Assembly: GCA_965203435.1 (NCBI GenBank)
Contig: CBDBCU010000008.1
Span: forward strand, 434,001 to 498,000
Direction of reading: 5' to 3'
DNA: 64,000 nt
Origin: CBDBCU01 sp965203435
GTDB taxonomy: Bacteria; Chloroflexota; Dehalococcoidia; Lucifugimonadales; UBA3495
Shown: positions 32,402 to 41,681 of the stretch, one piece after another
Layout: each line of letters starts with the position of its first letter
How positions within the stretch are numbered: position 1 is the first letter of the stretch
Notes under the pieces: generated by a model
The model's database searches: none
Told to the model about the DNA's origin: nothing
What the model saw: the letters and a program-made list of their open reading frames with translations, nothing else
Translations under genes and position numbers: made by a program

Positions 32402-35335
32402 ATGACGCCGCATCACGCCGAATCCAACGCTAATACTTTCTTGGGCGACTTGCTCCGGCCAATGTTGGGCCGGAACGCCGCCTTGGCCCAGAACTCCCGG
32501 ACGATTGTCGGTCATCCCGGCTGGCAGCCGGATTTGCTGATTACCGCGCCGGGCCGTTCCGCCGTGGTAGTGGAAGCCGAATATACGCCGGCGGCCAATG
32601 TGGAGCAGGAAGCCAAAGACCGCTTGGGCCATGAGGTTACGATACATCGCTTGCCTATCGAGGCGGCCATTGCCCTGCGTTACCCCCCGGGGGTCGACAC
32701 GGCCCCGGATTTGCGGGCGGCGGTCAAGGACGCCCGCTTTTCCTATTGCGCGTTCACCGTGACGGACTACCGCCCCACCCCGGAGGGGGAAATAACGGAA
32801 ACCGCCCGGTTCCCGGAATCCGGCTGGCTGGAGGGCAGTCTGACCGACTTGGCCGACCTGATTCGGCTGGTATCGGTGCCGCAGCTGCCGGTGAAAGACG
32901 CCACCGACGCGCTGCAAAAGGGCATCGACCGGGTCGTCCTTACCCTGGATGAACTGGAAAATAACCGGCCCGCGATCAATCAGCGGATCGCCAAACTGCT
33001 GGGAATGGACAATGTGCCCGCAACCCGTCGCATGGCCGGGGCGATTCTGACCAATGCCGCGGTCTTTCACGAGCGCATTGCCGGCAACCACGACGAGATT
33101 AACCCCCTGTCCCTAGTTTGCGGCCCCGAAGTAACCAATCCCAAAGCGGAAACAAAGGCCGCTTGGCAAGCCATCCTGGACATCAACTACCATCCCATTT
33201 TTGACATTGCCCGCCGCCTCCTGGACCTCCTGCCGTCCCGGTCGGCCGCCGCTATTCTGCACACCCTGGAATACACAGCCGGGGAAGTGGAAAGCGTCGG
33301 CGTGGAAAACTCCCACGACTTGACCGGCCGGGTGTTCCAGCGCTTGATTGCCGACCGCAAGTACCTGGCTACTTTCTACACCCGGCCCGCATCGGCCGCC
33401 CTGTTAGCCCGCTTGGCCGTAGCCAAAATGGAAAAGGTGGATTGGGCCGACCAGGATGCTATCGGCAAACTGCGAATTGGCGATTTCGCCTGCGGCACCG
33501 GCGCCCTGTTGTCGGCGGTCTATGAACAAATCGCCGCCCGCCACGAACGGGCCGGCGGCAATCTGGAACGACTGCATCCGGCAATGATGCAGAACGTGCT
33601 TTATGGCTGCGATGTTCTCCCTTCCGCCATCCACATCACCGGTTCCACCCTGTCGGGGGCGCAGCCCCATGTGGATTACAAACAATCCCGCCTCTATAAT
33701 ATGCCCTACGGCCGCCTGAGCGACGGCAGCGTAGCTATTGGCTCGCTGGATTTCCTGAAGTCCGACGCTCAGCTGACTTTGAGCAACTTCAGCGATCCCG
33801 CGACCCGCACCGGAAGTACCGGGGACGCCGCCGCCGGGCAAGCCATCGCCGAAATCAAAGATTCCACCTTTGACCTGATAATTATGAACCCGCCCTTTAC
33901 CCGGGCCACCAATCATGAGGGCGCGCACGCCGATGTGGTCAACCCGGCCTTTGCCGCCTTTGCTGCCAGCAAAGCCGATATGAACGCGATGGGGCGGCGG
34001 ATGACCGCATTGGGCAAGGGCATATCCGGCTATCACGGCAATGCTGGTATGGCCTCCGCTTTTGCGGCCTTAGCCGACAAGAAACTCAAACCCGGCGGCA
34101 TCCTGGCGTTGGTATTGCCTTTGTCCGCCGCCGCCGGTTCGTCTTGGCAAGGTTTCCGGCAGATGCTGGCCGCCGGCTACGACAGCCTGACCGTTTTGAG
34201 CATCGCCGCCAACGACAAGGATATGTCCTTTTCCTCGGATACCGGAATGGCGGAATGTCTGGTCGTGGCCCGCAAACTTCGAGACGGGGAAACTCCGGCG
34301 GAATCGGCCCGCTTTACTTCCCTGCGCCGCCGGCCGCCCGGCTTTGCCGCCGCCGCTGAAGTAGCCAAAGGCATATTGTCCGCTGCGGAAATCCGGGATG
34401 TTGCGGGTGGTCCTTACGGGGGTACTCCTTTGTTCGCCGGCGATGAATTGGTTGGCGAAATGTTGACCGCCCCGATCCAGTCCGATGGCCGGATTTGGGG
34501 CAGCGTACGAATTTCCGACCCTTCCGTGGCGCAAGTTGCCCACGCGTTGACCCTTTCTGAACTGTGGTTGCCCCGGGGCCAAAAATTGAAACTCCCGGTC
34601 TTGCCCCTGGGCCAAATCGGAAGTTTGGGCTTGGTTTCCCGGGACATCGACGGCCCCCAGCCGAGGGGTGCTTTTGACCGGGCGGCCTTTAGCCCGACGG
34701 CTACCTATCCCGCATTGTGGAATCACGATGCCGACAAGGAAAGCAAAATAGTCTGTCAACCGGATTCGTCCTTGCGGGTTCGGCTGGGGATGGAGCAAAA
34801 AGCCGAAACCACTTGGCAAGTCGCCAGCCGCGCCCACCTTAACACTGAGTTCACCTTTGGCTCCCAGCCCCTTGCCGTTGCCTTTACGGAGAACGATTCG
34901 ATGGGCGGCCGGGTATGGCCTAATGTGAAGTTTTCGGACACCAAGTTTGACTACGCCTTTTCGCTATGGGGAAATTCCACCCTGGGTCTGGTTTCTTACT
35001 GGTGGCACTCCACCCGGCAGCAATCCAGCAAGGCGACGGTTTCCGTCCGCACTGCCGAGTCTCTGCCGGTCTTGGACTTCCGCGCCTTGACCGACGACCA
35101 ACTATCCACCGCCCAGGAAATTTTTGAGGAGTTCCGGGATAAGGAACTACAGCCGGCCTACCTGGCCGATGCCGACCCCAACCGGGCTTTGCTCGACCGC
35201 CGAGTTCTCTGTGACTTGCTGGGCTTTGACGCCGCGGTGTATCAGGGCGTCCGGCGGTTGGCGGAAAAGTGGTGCGCCGAGCCGTCAGTCCACGGCGGCA
35301 AGGCGCGGCCTAAGGATGCCCGGTTCATTGCCTGA
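32402..35335 (+). CDS. Single-chain DNA methyltransferase with N-terminal nuclease-like domain (type IIG-like)
   Basis: A 977-residue protein. N-terminus: PDLLITAPGRSAVVVEAEY with D44, E58 and E60 resembles a PD-(D/E)xK nuclease core, though the usual lysine is a glutamate. Middle: N6-adenine methylase with motif I DFACGTGALLSAVY (from D361) and motif IV NPPF (N496-F499). C-terminus (about 750-977): target-recognition-like region with helical spacers. No separate specificity or restriction subunit lies nearby, so a combined restriction-modification enzyme is plausible; BREX- or DISARM-type partners are absent. Activity of the nuclease part is uncertain. Confidence 0.78.
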   Translation: MTPHHAESNANTFLGDLLRPMLGRNAALAQNSRTIVGHPGWQPDLLITAPGRSAVVVEAEYTPAANVEQEAKDRLGHEVTIHRLPIEAAIALRYPPGVDTAPDLRAAVKDARFSYCAFTVTDYRPTPEGEITETARFPESGWLEGSLTDLADLIRLVSVPQLPVKDATDALQKGIDRVVLTLDELENNRPAINQRIAKLLGMDNVPATRRMAGAILTNAAVFHERIAGNHDEINPLSLVCGPEVTNPKAETKAAWQAILDINYHPIFDIARRLLDLLPSRSAAAILHTLEYTAGEVESVGVENSHDLTGRVFQRLIADRKYLATFYTRPASAALLARLAVAKMEKVDWADQDAIGKLRIGDFACGTGALLSAVYEQIAARHERAGGNLERLHPAMMQNVLYGCDVLPSAIHITGSTLSGAQPHVDYKQSRLYNMPYGRLSDGSVAIGSLDFLKSDAQLTLSNFSDPATRTGSTGDAAAGQAIAEIKDSTFDLIIMNPPFTRATNHEGAHADVVNPAFAAFAASKADMNAMGRRMTALGKGISGYHGNAGMASAFAALADKKLKPGGILALVLPLSAAAGSSWQGFRQMLAAGYDSLTVLSIAANDKDMSFSSDTGMAECLVVARKLRDGETPAESARFTSLRRRPPGFAAAAEVAKGILSAAEIRDVAGGPYGGTPLFAGDELVGEMLTAPIQSDGRIWGSVRISDPSVAQVAHALTLSELWLPRGQKLKLPVLPLGQIGSLGLVSRDIDGPQPRGAFDRAAFSPTATYPALWNHDADKESKIVCQPDSSLRVRLGMEQKAETTWQVASRAHLNTEFTFGSQPLAVAFTENDSMGGRVWPNVKFSDTKFDYAFSLWGNSTLGLVSYWWHSTRQQSSKATVSVRTAESLPVLDFRALTDDQLSTAQEIFEEFRDKELQPAYLADADPNRALLDRRVLCDLLGFDAAVYQGVRRLAEKWCAEPSVHGGKARPKDARFIA

Positions 35336-35363
35336 CTTTTGCCTTGCCGGGACTAACCCGCCT

Positions 35364-35873
35364 ATGACCACCATCACCACCAACAATCCCCCTTTCCGCA
35401 TTGGCATTGGTTTTGATGCCCATGCCCTGGCGGCCGGGCGGCGGCTGGTGCTGGGCGGCGTGGCCATCCCTTTTGACCAGGGTTTGGTGGGCCACAGCGA
35501 CGGGGATGTGCTGTTCCACGCTATTATGGACGCCCTGCTGGGGGCGGCTAACTTGGGCGACAAAGGGCAGCATTTTCCCTCCGCCGAGGAACGGTATCGG
35601 GATATAGCCAGCCGGCAGCTGCTGGCCCAAGTCGGCCAATTGCTGGCCGCCCAGGGGTGGCAGATTGGCAACATTGATGCTACAATGGTGGCGCAGCAGC
35701 CCCGGCTGGGGCCTTTCATCCCGCAAATGCGGGAAAAGGCGGCGGCCGCCTTGGCTATATCCCCGGAACGGGTCAGCGTCAAGGTAACGACCACCGACTA
35801 TCTGGGCTTTACCGGGCGCGCTGAGGGCATCGCCGCCGTGGCGGTGGCCCTGCTTTTCCGGCAAGAATCTTGA
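35364..35873 (+). CDS. ispF: 2-C-methyl-D-erythritol 2,4-cyclodiphosphate synthase
   Basis: A 169-residue IspF of the MEP isoprenoid pathway. IGIGFDAHAL with the zinc-binding D and H, GHSDGDVLFHAIMDALLGAANLGDKG and the C-terminal TTTDYLGFTGRAEGIAA are diagnostic. ATG 35364 gives normal length; upstream in-frame codons overlap the methylase gene. cysS follows after three bases, as in many Chloroflexota and Firmicutes. Confidence 0.96.
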   Translation: MTTITTNNPPFRIGIGFDAHALAAGRRLVLGGVAIPFDQGLVGHSDGDVLFHAIMDALLGAANLGDKGQHFPSAEERYRDIASRQLLAQVGQLLAAQGWQIGNIDATMVAQQPRLGPFIPQMREKAAAALAISPERVSVKVTTTDYLGFTGRAEGIAAVAVALLFRQES

Positions 35874-35876
35874 GCA

Positions 35877-37295
35877 GTGGCAAAGGTTATGCGCCTCTAC
35901 AACACCCTGACCGGCCAGCAGCGGGAGTTCGTCCCGGCGGATGGCAACACCGTGCAGATGTATGTCTGCGGCGTAACCCCCTATTCCGCGACCCATGTGG
36001 GCCACGCCCTCAGCTATGTCATCTTTGACACCCTGCGCCGCTATCTGGAACATCAGGGCTACGGGGTGCGGCATATCCAGAACTTTACCGATGTGGATGA
36101 CAAAATCATCCAGCGGGCCCAGGAATCCGGCCGCAGCGAGACCGATCTGGCGGAACGCTATATCGCCGACTTTTTCCGGGTGATGGACGCCCTGAACATC
36201 CGCCGGGCCGACGCCTATCCCCGGGCCACCCAGGAAATTCCCGGCATCCTGGCCGCCATTCAGGATTTGGTGGACAAGGGCTTTGCCTATCCGGCCGCCG
36301 GGGATGTCTATTTCCGGGTGCGTCAAATCCCGGACTACGGCAAGCTGAGCCACCGCACTTTGGAGGGGATGATTGCCGGCGCTCGGGTGCAAGTGGACGC
36401 CGACAAGGAACATCCCATGGACTTTGTCCTGTGGAAAGGGGCCAAGCCCGGCGAACCCGCTTGGGACAGCCCTTGGGGGCCGGGCCGTCCCGGTTGGCAT
36501 ATCGAATGCACCGCCATGTCCCTGCGCTATCTGGACTATCCCCTGGACATTCACGGCGGCGGGCAGGATTTGATTTTCCCCCATCACGAAAACGAAATCG
36601 CCCAGAGCGAGGCTTATACCGGGGCCGCGCCCTTTGCCCGCTATTGGGTGCATAACGGCCTGCTGCAACTGGGCGCGGACAAGATGAGCAAGTCCCTGGG
36701 CAATCTGGTTTCCGTAGAGGAGGCGTTGGAAAATTACAGTGCCGATGCGTTGCGGGCCTATCTGCTCAGTTCCCACTACCGCAGCCCCCTCCAGTATGGG
36801 GATGAGGGGGCGGCCGCTATGGAGCGCAGCCTGGCCCGTTTCCATCACGCCCTGCGTCCCGGCCCGGCGGCCAGCGGCGACGACAGCGCCAGCGCTAGGC
36901 CGGCCGCATTGGACGCCGCCTCTTTCCGGGAGAGGTTTATCGCGGCGATGGATGATGACCTGAACACGCCGCAGGCTTTAGCCGCCCTCTTTGACCTGGC
37001 CCGGGAAATCAACCGGGCCCGGGACGGCGGCCAGCCGATTGTCGCCGCCCAGGAAACTTTGCGGGAGTTGGGCGGATTGTTGGGCTTGACCTTTGCGGAT
37101 CGCGGCCCGGCGGCCGGGGCGGCGCAACTGGCGGCCCAGCCCTTTATCGAAATGCTGGTCAGCGCCCGTTCCGAACTGCGCCAAGCCCGCCAATACGCCC
37201 TGGCCGACCGCATCCGCGACCAACTGGCCGCCCAGGGCGTAACTCTAGAGGACACCCCCGAGGGCACCCTCTGGCAATACCAGCGGCCGGAGTAA
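35877..37295 (+). CDS. cysS: Cysteinyl-tRNA synthetase
   Basis: A 472-residue class I synthetase charging tRNA-Cys. Zinc cysteine and HIGH-type motif in YVCGVTPYSATHVGHALSY (HVGH), WHIECTAMS, HGGGQDLIFPHHENEIAQ and KMSKSLGN are present, followed by the DALR-like anticodon region. The GTG at 35877 is given as start; the ATG at 35889 (MRLYNTLTG) gives the more usual CysS N-terminus and is equally possible. Forms an operon with ispF. Confidence 0.96.
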   Translation: MAKVMRLYNTLTGQQREFVPADGNTVQMYVCGVTPYSATHVGHALSYVIFDTLRRYLEHQGYGVRHIQNFTDVDDKIIQRAQESGRSETDLAERYIADFFRVMDALNIRRADAYPRATQEIPGILAAIQDLVDKGFAYPAAGDVYFRVRQIPDYGKLSHRTLEGMIAGARVQVDADKEHPMDFVLWKGAKPGEPAWDSPWGPGRPGWHIECTAMSLRYLDYPLDIHGGGQDLIFPHHENEIAQSEAYTGAAPFARYWVHNGLLQLGADKMSKSLGNLVSVEEALENYSADALRAYLLSSHYRSPLQYGDEGAAAMERSLARFHHALRPGPAASGDDSASARPAALDAASFRERFIAAMDDDLNTPQALAALFDLAREINRARDGGQPIVAAQETLRELGGLLGLTFADRGPAAGAAQLAAQPFIEMLVSARSELRQARQYALADRIRDQLAAQGVTLEDTPEGTLWQYQRPE

Positions 37296-37330
37296 CGGGG
37301 GGACGGCCGCCTATACTTGACACCCCCCCT

Positions 37331-37404
37331 TACCGTTATGCCCGGCCGCCCTACCGTCCTTCCGGGCCGCCCTACCGTCCTTCCGGGCCGCCCTACCGTC
37401 CCTC
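37331..37404. repeat. 22-base tandem repeat (CCTACCGTCCTTCCGGGCCGC)
   Basis: Three to four head-to-tail copies just before the inverted-repeat element at 37419. Confidence 0.8.
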
Positions 37405-37418
37405 CGGGCCGCCCCCCT

Positions 37419-37518
37419 ACCGTCATTCCCGCGTAAGCGGGAATCCCTACGGTACTGAAAAGACAATCCTGTTGCCCTCCGCACCGTTAGGGATTCCCGC
37501 TTACGCGGGAATGACGGT
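37419..37518. repeat. ~100-bp inverted-repeat element, spacer type A variant
   Basis: Spacer GGTACTGAAAAGACAATCC. One CTCCTGAACTTGTTGCAGG repeat follows at 37571-37592; otherwise 37296-37731 has no gene. Confidence 0.9.
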
Positions 37519-37731
37519 AAAGAGGGCGGCGGGAAGGACGGTTGCGGCCGCCGCAGCCACCCCCTCCGCTCCTCCTGAACTTGTTGCAGGATGGCATTGC
37601 CTGAGGCGCAGCTTTCCGCCCCGGATCCCCAAATTCCCTTTGCCGGCCTATAGACCGGCCCCCCGGCTAGCGCTAAAATTGCCCTTTCCCCCGACCCCCG
37701 ACACTTTCCCCCAAGCCAAAGGGAGGGCTGG

Positions 37732-38535
37732 ATGAAAATTGCCCGTTTCCGCACCGGCCGCCGCATTGCCTACGGCGTCGTGCTCGAGGATGAAATCGCC
37801 GAAATCCGCGGCAGCATTTATGCCAAGTTCCGCGTTACCGACACCCGCCATCCCCTGGCCCAGGTCAAACTGCTGCCGCCCACCGACGCCGGCGAGCTGT
37901 GGGGGCCGGGCCTGAACTTTGTCGACCATCTGGAGTTTGCCGGCTCCGTATTCGGCAGCGACACCCCGCCGATTCCCCAACATCCCAATCCCTGGCGCAA
38001 AGGCCGCAACTCTATGACCGGCGTCGGCGACCCGGTTATCATCCCCAAAGACGCCGCCGGCGAGGTTCACTACGAGGGCGAGGCCGTCGCCGTTATCGGC
38101 AAAACCTGCCGCCGCATCCCCCCGGAACGGGCCAGCCAGTTCATCCTGGGCTATACCTGCGGCAACGATGTCAGCGAGCGCGGTTGGCAAAAAGACGATT
38201 GGACTTTCTGGCGGGCCAAGGGGGCCGATACCTTTGCCCCGGTCGGCCCCTGGCTGGAAACGGAAATTGACCCCGGCCAGCTGGATTTGCTGGTGCGGAT
38301 TAACGGGGCGGAAGTGCAGCGCTGCAACACCCGGGATATGCTGTTCAGCTTTGCCGAAATCGTCAGCTACATCAGCCAGCAGGTAACGCTGCGCCCCGGC
38401 GACCTGGTCTTTTCCGGGGCCACCGGCGTCACCTGCGCCCTCAATCCGGGGGACACGGTGGAAGTGGACATCCCCGGCATCGGCATCCTGGGCAACCCGG
38501 TAATCGCCGAGTTCGACGCCAATGGGGATGGCTGA
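37732..38535 (+). CDS. Fumarylacetoacetate hydrolase family protein
   Basis: A 267-residue FAH-family enzyme (hydrolase, decarboxylase or isomerase of beta-keto acid-type substrates). Metal ligands: HYEGEAVAVIG (two glutamates) and the aspartate in CGNDVSERGWQK; KGADTFAPVGPW and the LVFSGATGVTCALNPGD strand complete the family pattern. GGGAGG before the ATG. Could degrade aromatic ring-cleavage products; substrate cannot be read from sequence. Confidence 0.93.
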   Translation: MKIARFRTGRRIAYGVVLEDEIAEIRGSIYAKFRVTDTRHPLAQVKLLPPTDAGELWGPGLNFVDHLEFAGSVFGSDTPPIPQHPNPWRKGRNSMTGVGDPVIIPKDAAGEVHYEGEAVAVIGKTCRRIPPERASQFILGYTCGNDVSERGWQKDDWTFWRAKGADTFAPVGPWLETEIDPGQLDLLVRINGAEVQRCNTRDMLFSFAEIVSYISQQVTLRPGDLVFSGATGVTCALNPGDTVEVDIPGIGILGNPVIAEFDANGDG

Positions 38536-38580
38536 TTCGCCAGCCCGCCGCCCCTTTCAACCGTCCTTCCCGCCCCACAG

Positions 38581-38681
38581 ACCGTCCTTCCCGCGTAAGC
38601 GGGAATCCCGACGGTACTGCCGTATAATGCCGCAGTCTTGGCAAGCCACTGCGGGATTCCCGCTTACGCGGGAAGGACGGT
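38581..38681. repeat. ~100-bp inverted-repeat element, spacer type B
   Basis: Arms carry GTCCTT/AAGGAC in place of GTCATT/AATGAC, a second arm version seen in several copies. Confidence 0.9.
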
Positions 38682-38700
38682 AGGGGGACGCAGCCACCCC

Positions 38701-38799
38701 ACTATGTCATTCCGAGCGTAGCCGAGGAATCTAAAAATCTTGAAATAGACTCAAGGGCGGGCATTTCAGATTCCTCGGCTACGCTCGGAATGACATAGT
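38701..38799. repeat. GTCATTCCGAGCGTAGCCGAGG inverted-repeat element
   Basis: A 99-bp palindromic element: arms of 32 bases (ACTATGTCATTCCGAGCG..., exact inverse at the right end) around a 35-base centre. A second copy is at 61859-61951. Both lie downstream of a copy of the exported variable-tail gene. Confidence 0.92.
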
Positions 38800-38824
38800 A
38801 AAGGGCTTTGTTGTCCGGGGCCCA

Positions 38825-38866
38825 CAAAAAAGCCGCCATCCCCCGCCCAAGCCGGGGAATGGCGGC
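38825..38866 (-). terminator. Intrinsic terminator of exported-protein copy 2
   Basis: Minus strand: GCCGCCATTCCCCGG...GGATGGCGGC then a T-run; the same as after copy 1. Confidence 0.88.
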
Positions 38867-38886
38867 AATAGGTTTCCGGTTATGCC

Positions 38887-39843
38887 CTACTTCCGGGTGC
38901 GCCGGATGACTTTCTTGCAGGTGGCCTCCCAAGTCCGGCTTTGCCGGCTTGCGTATAGAAAGGCATTGCTGACCGTCTCATGGGGCACCCGCCGAAAGAA
39001 AATGCCCAAGCCCGGACCGTTATCATTCGAGGAGAGCGAGCCGCGGTTTAAGTTGTGGCCGGGGCCTAACCGGGCGCTGCCCGCCACATACCGGGCGCCC
39101 CGGGCCCGGCAAGCCCGCTCCGCCGCGGCGGCCGCTTGCCCTTGCCACCAGTCATTGTTCGGGCTCGCATTCCCGGAGGCGGCGCCCCGGGGGTCAGCGT
39201 TGTAATTGGTATCGGAGTACCAGAGGTTCGTGTCCCAGGTAACATGACGGCCGGTAACGCTGTTCCCAAAGCCGACCGCCTGATTCCGGGCGTAGTTGCC
39301 CCCGGTGAGTTGACTAGTTACGTAAGTGCCGCCCGTGTTGCTCTCCCCGGGGCAAATCAGGCCGAGAACTTGCCCACAGCTGGCCGCGGCGTTTATCGGG
39401 AACTGTTCGGTGTCAGTGCCCACATCGAACCGCTTGACCCGCTTATAGCGCCGCTCCTCCCTCGGAAACTCAAAGATGCGGTCGATGCTGACCCCGGTAA
39501 CGCCGGATTCCCCGTCGGTCAGATAACCCTCTTGGGCGGCGATGAAACCGCGGAACTGGCCGCGCTCGCCGAAATAGACGGTGTCATCCCGCTCGTTGCG
39601 GTCTTTGCCGGCTTCCCAGGTTTCGGCCTTGGTAAAGGTGTCGGACTGGTCAACGCCGCAGTAGAGGGTCTTGCCCCGGTTCTCCGCCAGGGACTCGAGG
39701 ATGGACGTAGTCCGGTCGGCGTGGGCAAAGGCTTGCCAATCGGAACAGTCCCAGGGGATGGAACGGGCTTGGAGGGTAGTGATACCATACCCAGCGCCCA
39801 GCAGCAGGAGAAGGACGATACTTCCCATAAGGAACTTGGGCAT
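38887..39843 (-). CDS. Exported variable-tail protein, copy 2
   Basis: An intact 318-residue member of the local three-copy family. MPKF start, hydrophobic anchor at about 5-22, then the constant region (IPWDCSDWQAFAHADRT, CGVDQSDTFTKAETWEAG, DTVYFGERGQFRGF, GVSIDRIFEFPREER) to about residue 145. After that the sequence is unique to this copy: G/N/S-rich with cysteines (SCGQVLGLICPGE), ending SRTWEATCKKVIRRTRK. GGGAGG ribosome site; promoter, hairpin leader and terminator shared with the others. No known domain recognised. The pattern suggests a conserved export/assembly part joined to interchangeable outer domains. Confidence 0.8.
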   Translation of the reverse strand: MPKFLMGSIVLLLLLGAGYGITTLQARSIPWDCSDWQAFAHADRTTSILESLAENRGKTLYCGVDQSDTFTKAETWEAGKDRNERDDTVYFGERGQFRGFIAAQEGYLTDGESGVTGVSIDRIFEFPREERRYKRVKRFDVGTDTEQFPINAAASCGQVLGLICPGESNTGGTYVTSQLTGGNYARNQAVGFGNSVTGRHVTWDTNLWYSDTNYNADPRGAASGNASPNNDWWQGQAAAAAERACRARGARYVAGSARLGPGHNLNRGSLSSNDNGPGLGIFFRRVPHETVSNAFLYASRQSRTWEATCKKVIRRTRK

Positions 39844-39874
39844 AAGGGAACCTCCCAAGAGGCCCCAGAACAAG

Positions 39875-39912
39875 GCCAGGGCCGAAATTGCCAAGGCAAT
39901 TTCGGCCCTGGC
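39875..39912 (-). promoter_or_regulatory. Perfect 18-bp-arm hairpin at the 5' end of copy 2 mRNA
   Basis: GCCAGGGCCGAAATTGCC and its exact inverse, separated by two bases. It begins about 12 bases after the -10 box, so the transcript starts almost directly with this hairpin. Not followed by a T-run, so probably not a terminator. Confidence 0.8.
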
Positions 39913-39924
39913 TTTTGTGCATTC

Positions 39925-39953
39925 ATACTATCACAAGGTTTGGGGTTTGTAAA
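39925..39953 (-). promoter_or_regulatory. Promoter of exported-protein copy 2
   Basis: Minus strand TTTACA, 17 bases with CCCCAAACCTTGTG, TAGTAT. Confidence 0.8.
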
Positions 39954-40030
39954 GGGGGGTGAGGGGTGAATTTCGAAAAATTTTTTTGGGGATTTTCGGC
40001 CGCATTTCTACCGTCAATCCCGCCGCCCCT

Positions 40031-40131
40031 ACCGTCATTCCCGCGTAAGCGGGAATCCGGCGGCGGTTGGGGCGGCAAAGGGCTGGTCTTTTCAGTACCG
40101 TGGGGATTCCCGCTTACGCGGGAATGACGGT
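40031..40131. repeat. ~100-bp inverted-repeat element, spacer type A (reverse)
   Basis: The only type A copy in reverse orientation; its right end leads into the 55-base tandem array. Confidence 0.9.
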
Positions 40132-40410
40132 AGAGAGCGGCGCCCCTCTATCGTCGGGATTCCCGCTTACGCGGGAAGGACGGTGGGGAGGCCGCCGCCC
40201 CTCTACCGTCGGGATTCCCGCTTACGCGGGAAGGACGGTGGGGAGACCGCCGCCCCTCTATCGTCGGGATTCCCGCTTACGCGGGAAGGACGGTGGGGAG
40301 GCCGCCGCCCCTCTACCGTCGGGATTCCCGCTTACGCGGGAATGACGGTGGGGAGACCGCCGCCCCTCTATCGTCGGGATTCCCGCTTACGCGGGAATGA
40401 CGGTAGAGAG
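40098..40410. repeat. 55-bp tandem array built on the inverted-repeat arm
   Basis: Six units with exact 55-base spacing (GTCGGGATTCCC at 40153, 40208, 40263, 40318, 40373; a diverged first unit from 40098). Each unit is one repeat arm plus GGGGAG(G/A)CCGCCGCCCCTCT. With the element above it fills most of 39844-40523. Confidence 0.93.
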
Positions 40411-40523
40411 AGGCCGCCAACTATCCGCCGGAAAAACCCTTGCCGCTTTCCCATCCACCCTTTATAATAATCCCCGGACTAGAGACCACCGCCGTAACCG
40501 CATATCTTAACCGAGGATTTGCA

Positions 40524-41681
40524 ATGTTCACCAGTTTCAGCGCCTCTTATGCCGGGCATATCGTGGACGACCACCTGGGCCTGGACGGCACCCCGGCCAA
40601 CGACCGCAGCTATCCCAACGAAACCCTGGCTCAGGCTTTTGACTGGGCCCTGGACTTTTCCCGCCATCTGGAAACCCTGGGCTACGATGAGTTCTGGATG
40701 GCCGAACACCACTTCCAGACCGAGGGCTACGAGTGCATCCCCAACCTGCTGATGCTCAGCCTCTACCTGGCGTCGCACACCGAGCGGCTGAAATACGGCT
40801 GCGGGTTCAACATCACCCCGATGTGGCATCCCCTGCGCCTGGCCGAGGACTACGCGATGGCCGACATTCTCACCGGCGGGCGGGTCATTTTCGGCGTAGG
40901 CCGGGGCTATCATACCCGGGAAGTGGAAACCTTTGCCGCCCCCATGCGGGACGGCGACGCCAATCGGGAACTCTTTGAGGAACAGGTGGCGGTGCTGGTC
41001 AAAGCCTTTTCCCAGGAATCCTTTTCCCATCAGGGCAAGCACTACCAAATCCCGGCGGCCGTCCCCTATCGCGGCTATCAGCTGGAACAGCTGAGCCTGG
41101 TGCCGCGGCCGCTGCGGCAGCCGGTCGAAATCTGGCAGCCGCTGGTCAGCGGCAATCCCAAGGGCATTGACTTTATGGGACGGATGGGCATTAAGGCCCT
41201 GATTGCCAATACGCCGGAGCCGGCTCTGGAGGAGCGGATGGCTTTGTATCAGCAGGCGGCGGCGGCCCACGGCCGGGAGTTAGCCCTGGGCGAGGATGTG
41301 GCCCTAGGCTATCGGTTCTTTATCGCCGACACCCAGCAGCAGGCCATTGACCAGGCCCGCATCTACTTTGAGGAGGCGATGAAGTTCGCCGCCCCCCTGG
41401 GCCTGATGCGGCTGAGCCCGGAACAGATTGACACGGTAGCCCAGGGCGGCCGGGCCCGGGGCGTAGAACTGCCCACTTTAGAGGAGGCCGTCGCCAACAA
41501 GGTCTGGCTCTGCGGCCCGCCGGAACAGATTGCCGACCACCTGATGAGCGTGGAGGACAAGTATCCGGGCGTGGAACGGGTGAACCTGGGGGCGGTGATG
41601 GGGATGCCGGCGGCGGTGTTCAAGGAGCAGCTGACCCGCTTTGCCGAGGGGGTAATGCCCCTGATGAAAGGCCGGGGCTGA
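40524..41681 (+). CDS. LLM-class flavin-dependent oxidoreductase (luciferase-like monooxygenase)
   Basis: A 385-residue flavin-dependent monooxygenase-type protein: LGYDEFWMAEHHFQTEGYECIPNLLML, the ITPMWHPLRLAEDYAMADILTGGRVIFGVGRGYHTREVE block near residue 110 and PVEIWQPLVSG are bacterial-luciferase-family signatures. Start is ATG 40524 with GAGG seven bases upstream. Longer than the F420-type enzyme at 1487 and only distantly related. Monocistronic; substrate unknown. Confidence 0.92.
   Translation: MFTSFSASYAGHIVDDHLGLDGTPANDRSYPNETLAQAFDWALDFSRHLETLGYDEFWMAEHHFQTEGYECIPNLLMLSLYLASHTERLKYGCGFNITPMWHPLRLAEDYAMADILTGGRVIFGVGRGYHTREVETFAAPMRDGDANRELFEEQVAVLVKAFSQESFSHQGKHYQIPAAVPYRGYQLEQLSLVPRPLRQPVEIWQPLVSGNPKGIDFMGRMGIKALIANTPEPALEERMALYQQAAAAHGRELALGEDVALGYRFFIADTQQQAIDQARIYFEEAMKFAAPLGLMRLSPEQIDTVAQGGRARGVELPTLEEAVANKVWLCGPPEQIADHLMSVEDKYPGVERVNLGAVMGMPAAVFKEQLTRFAEGVMPLMKGRG

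Noticed and set aside
39875..39912. Intrinsic terminator or attenuator
   Set aside because: The hairpin is strong but lacks a following T-run in the transcript direction and lies at the very 5' end.
40098..40410. CRISPR array (regular 55-base spacing with a palindromic repeat)
   Set aside because: The sequences between palindromes are identical in all units, so there are no spacers; no cas genes nearby. It is a tandem repeat.
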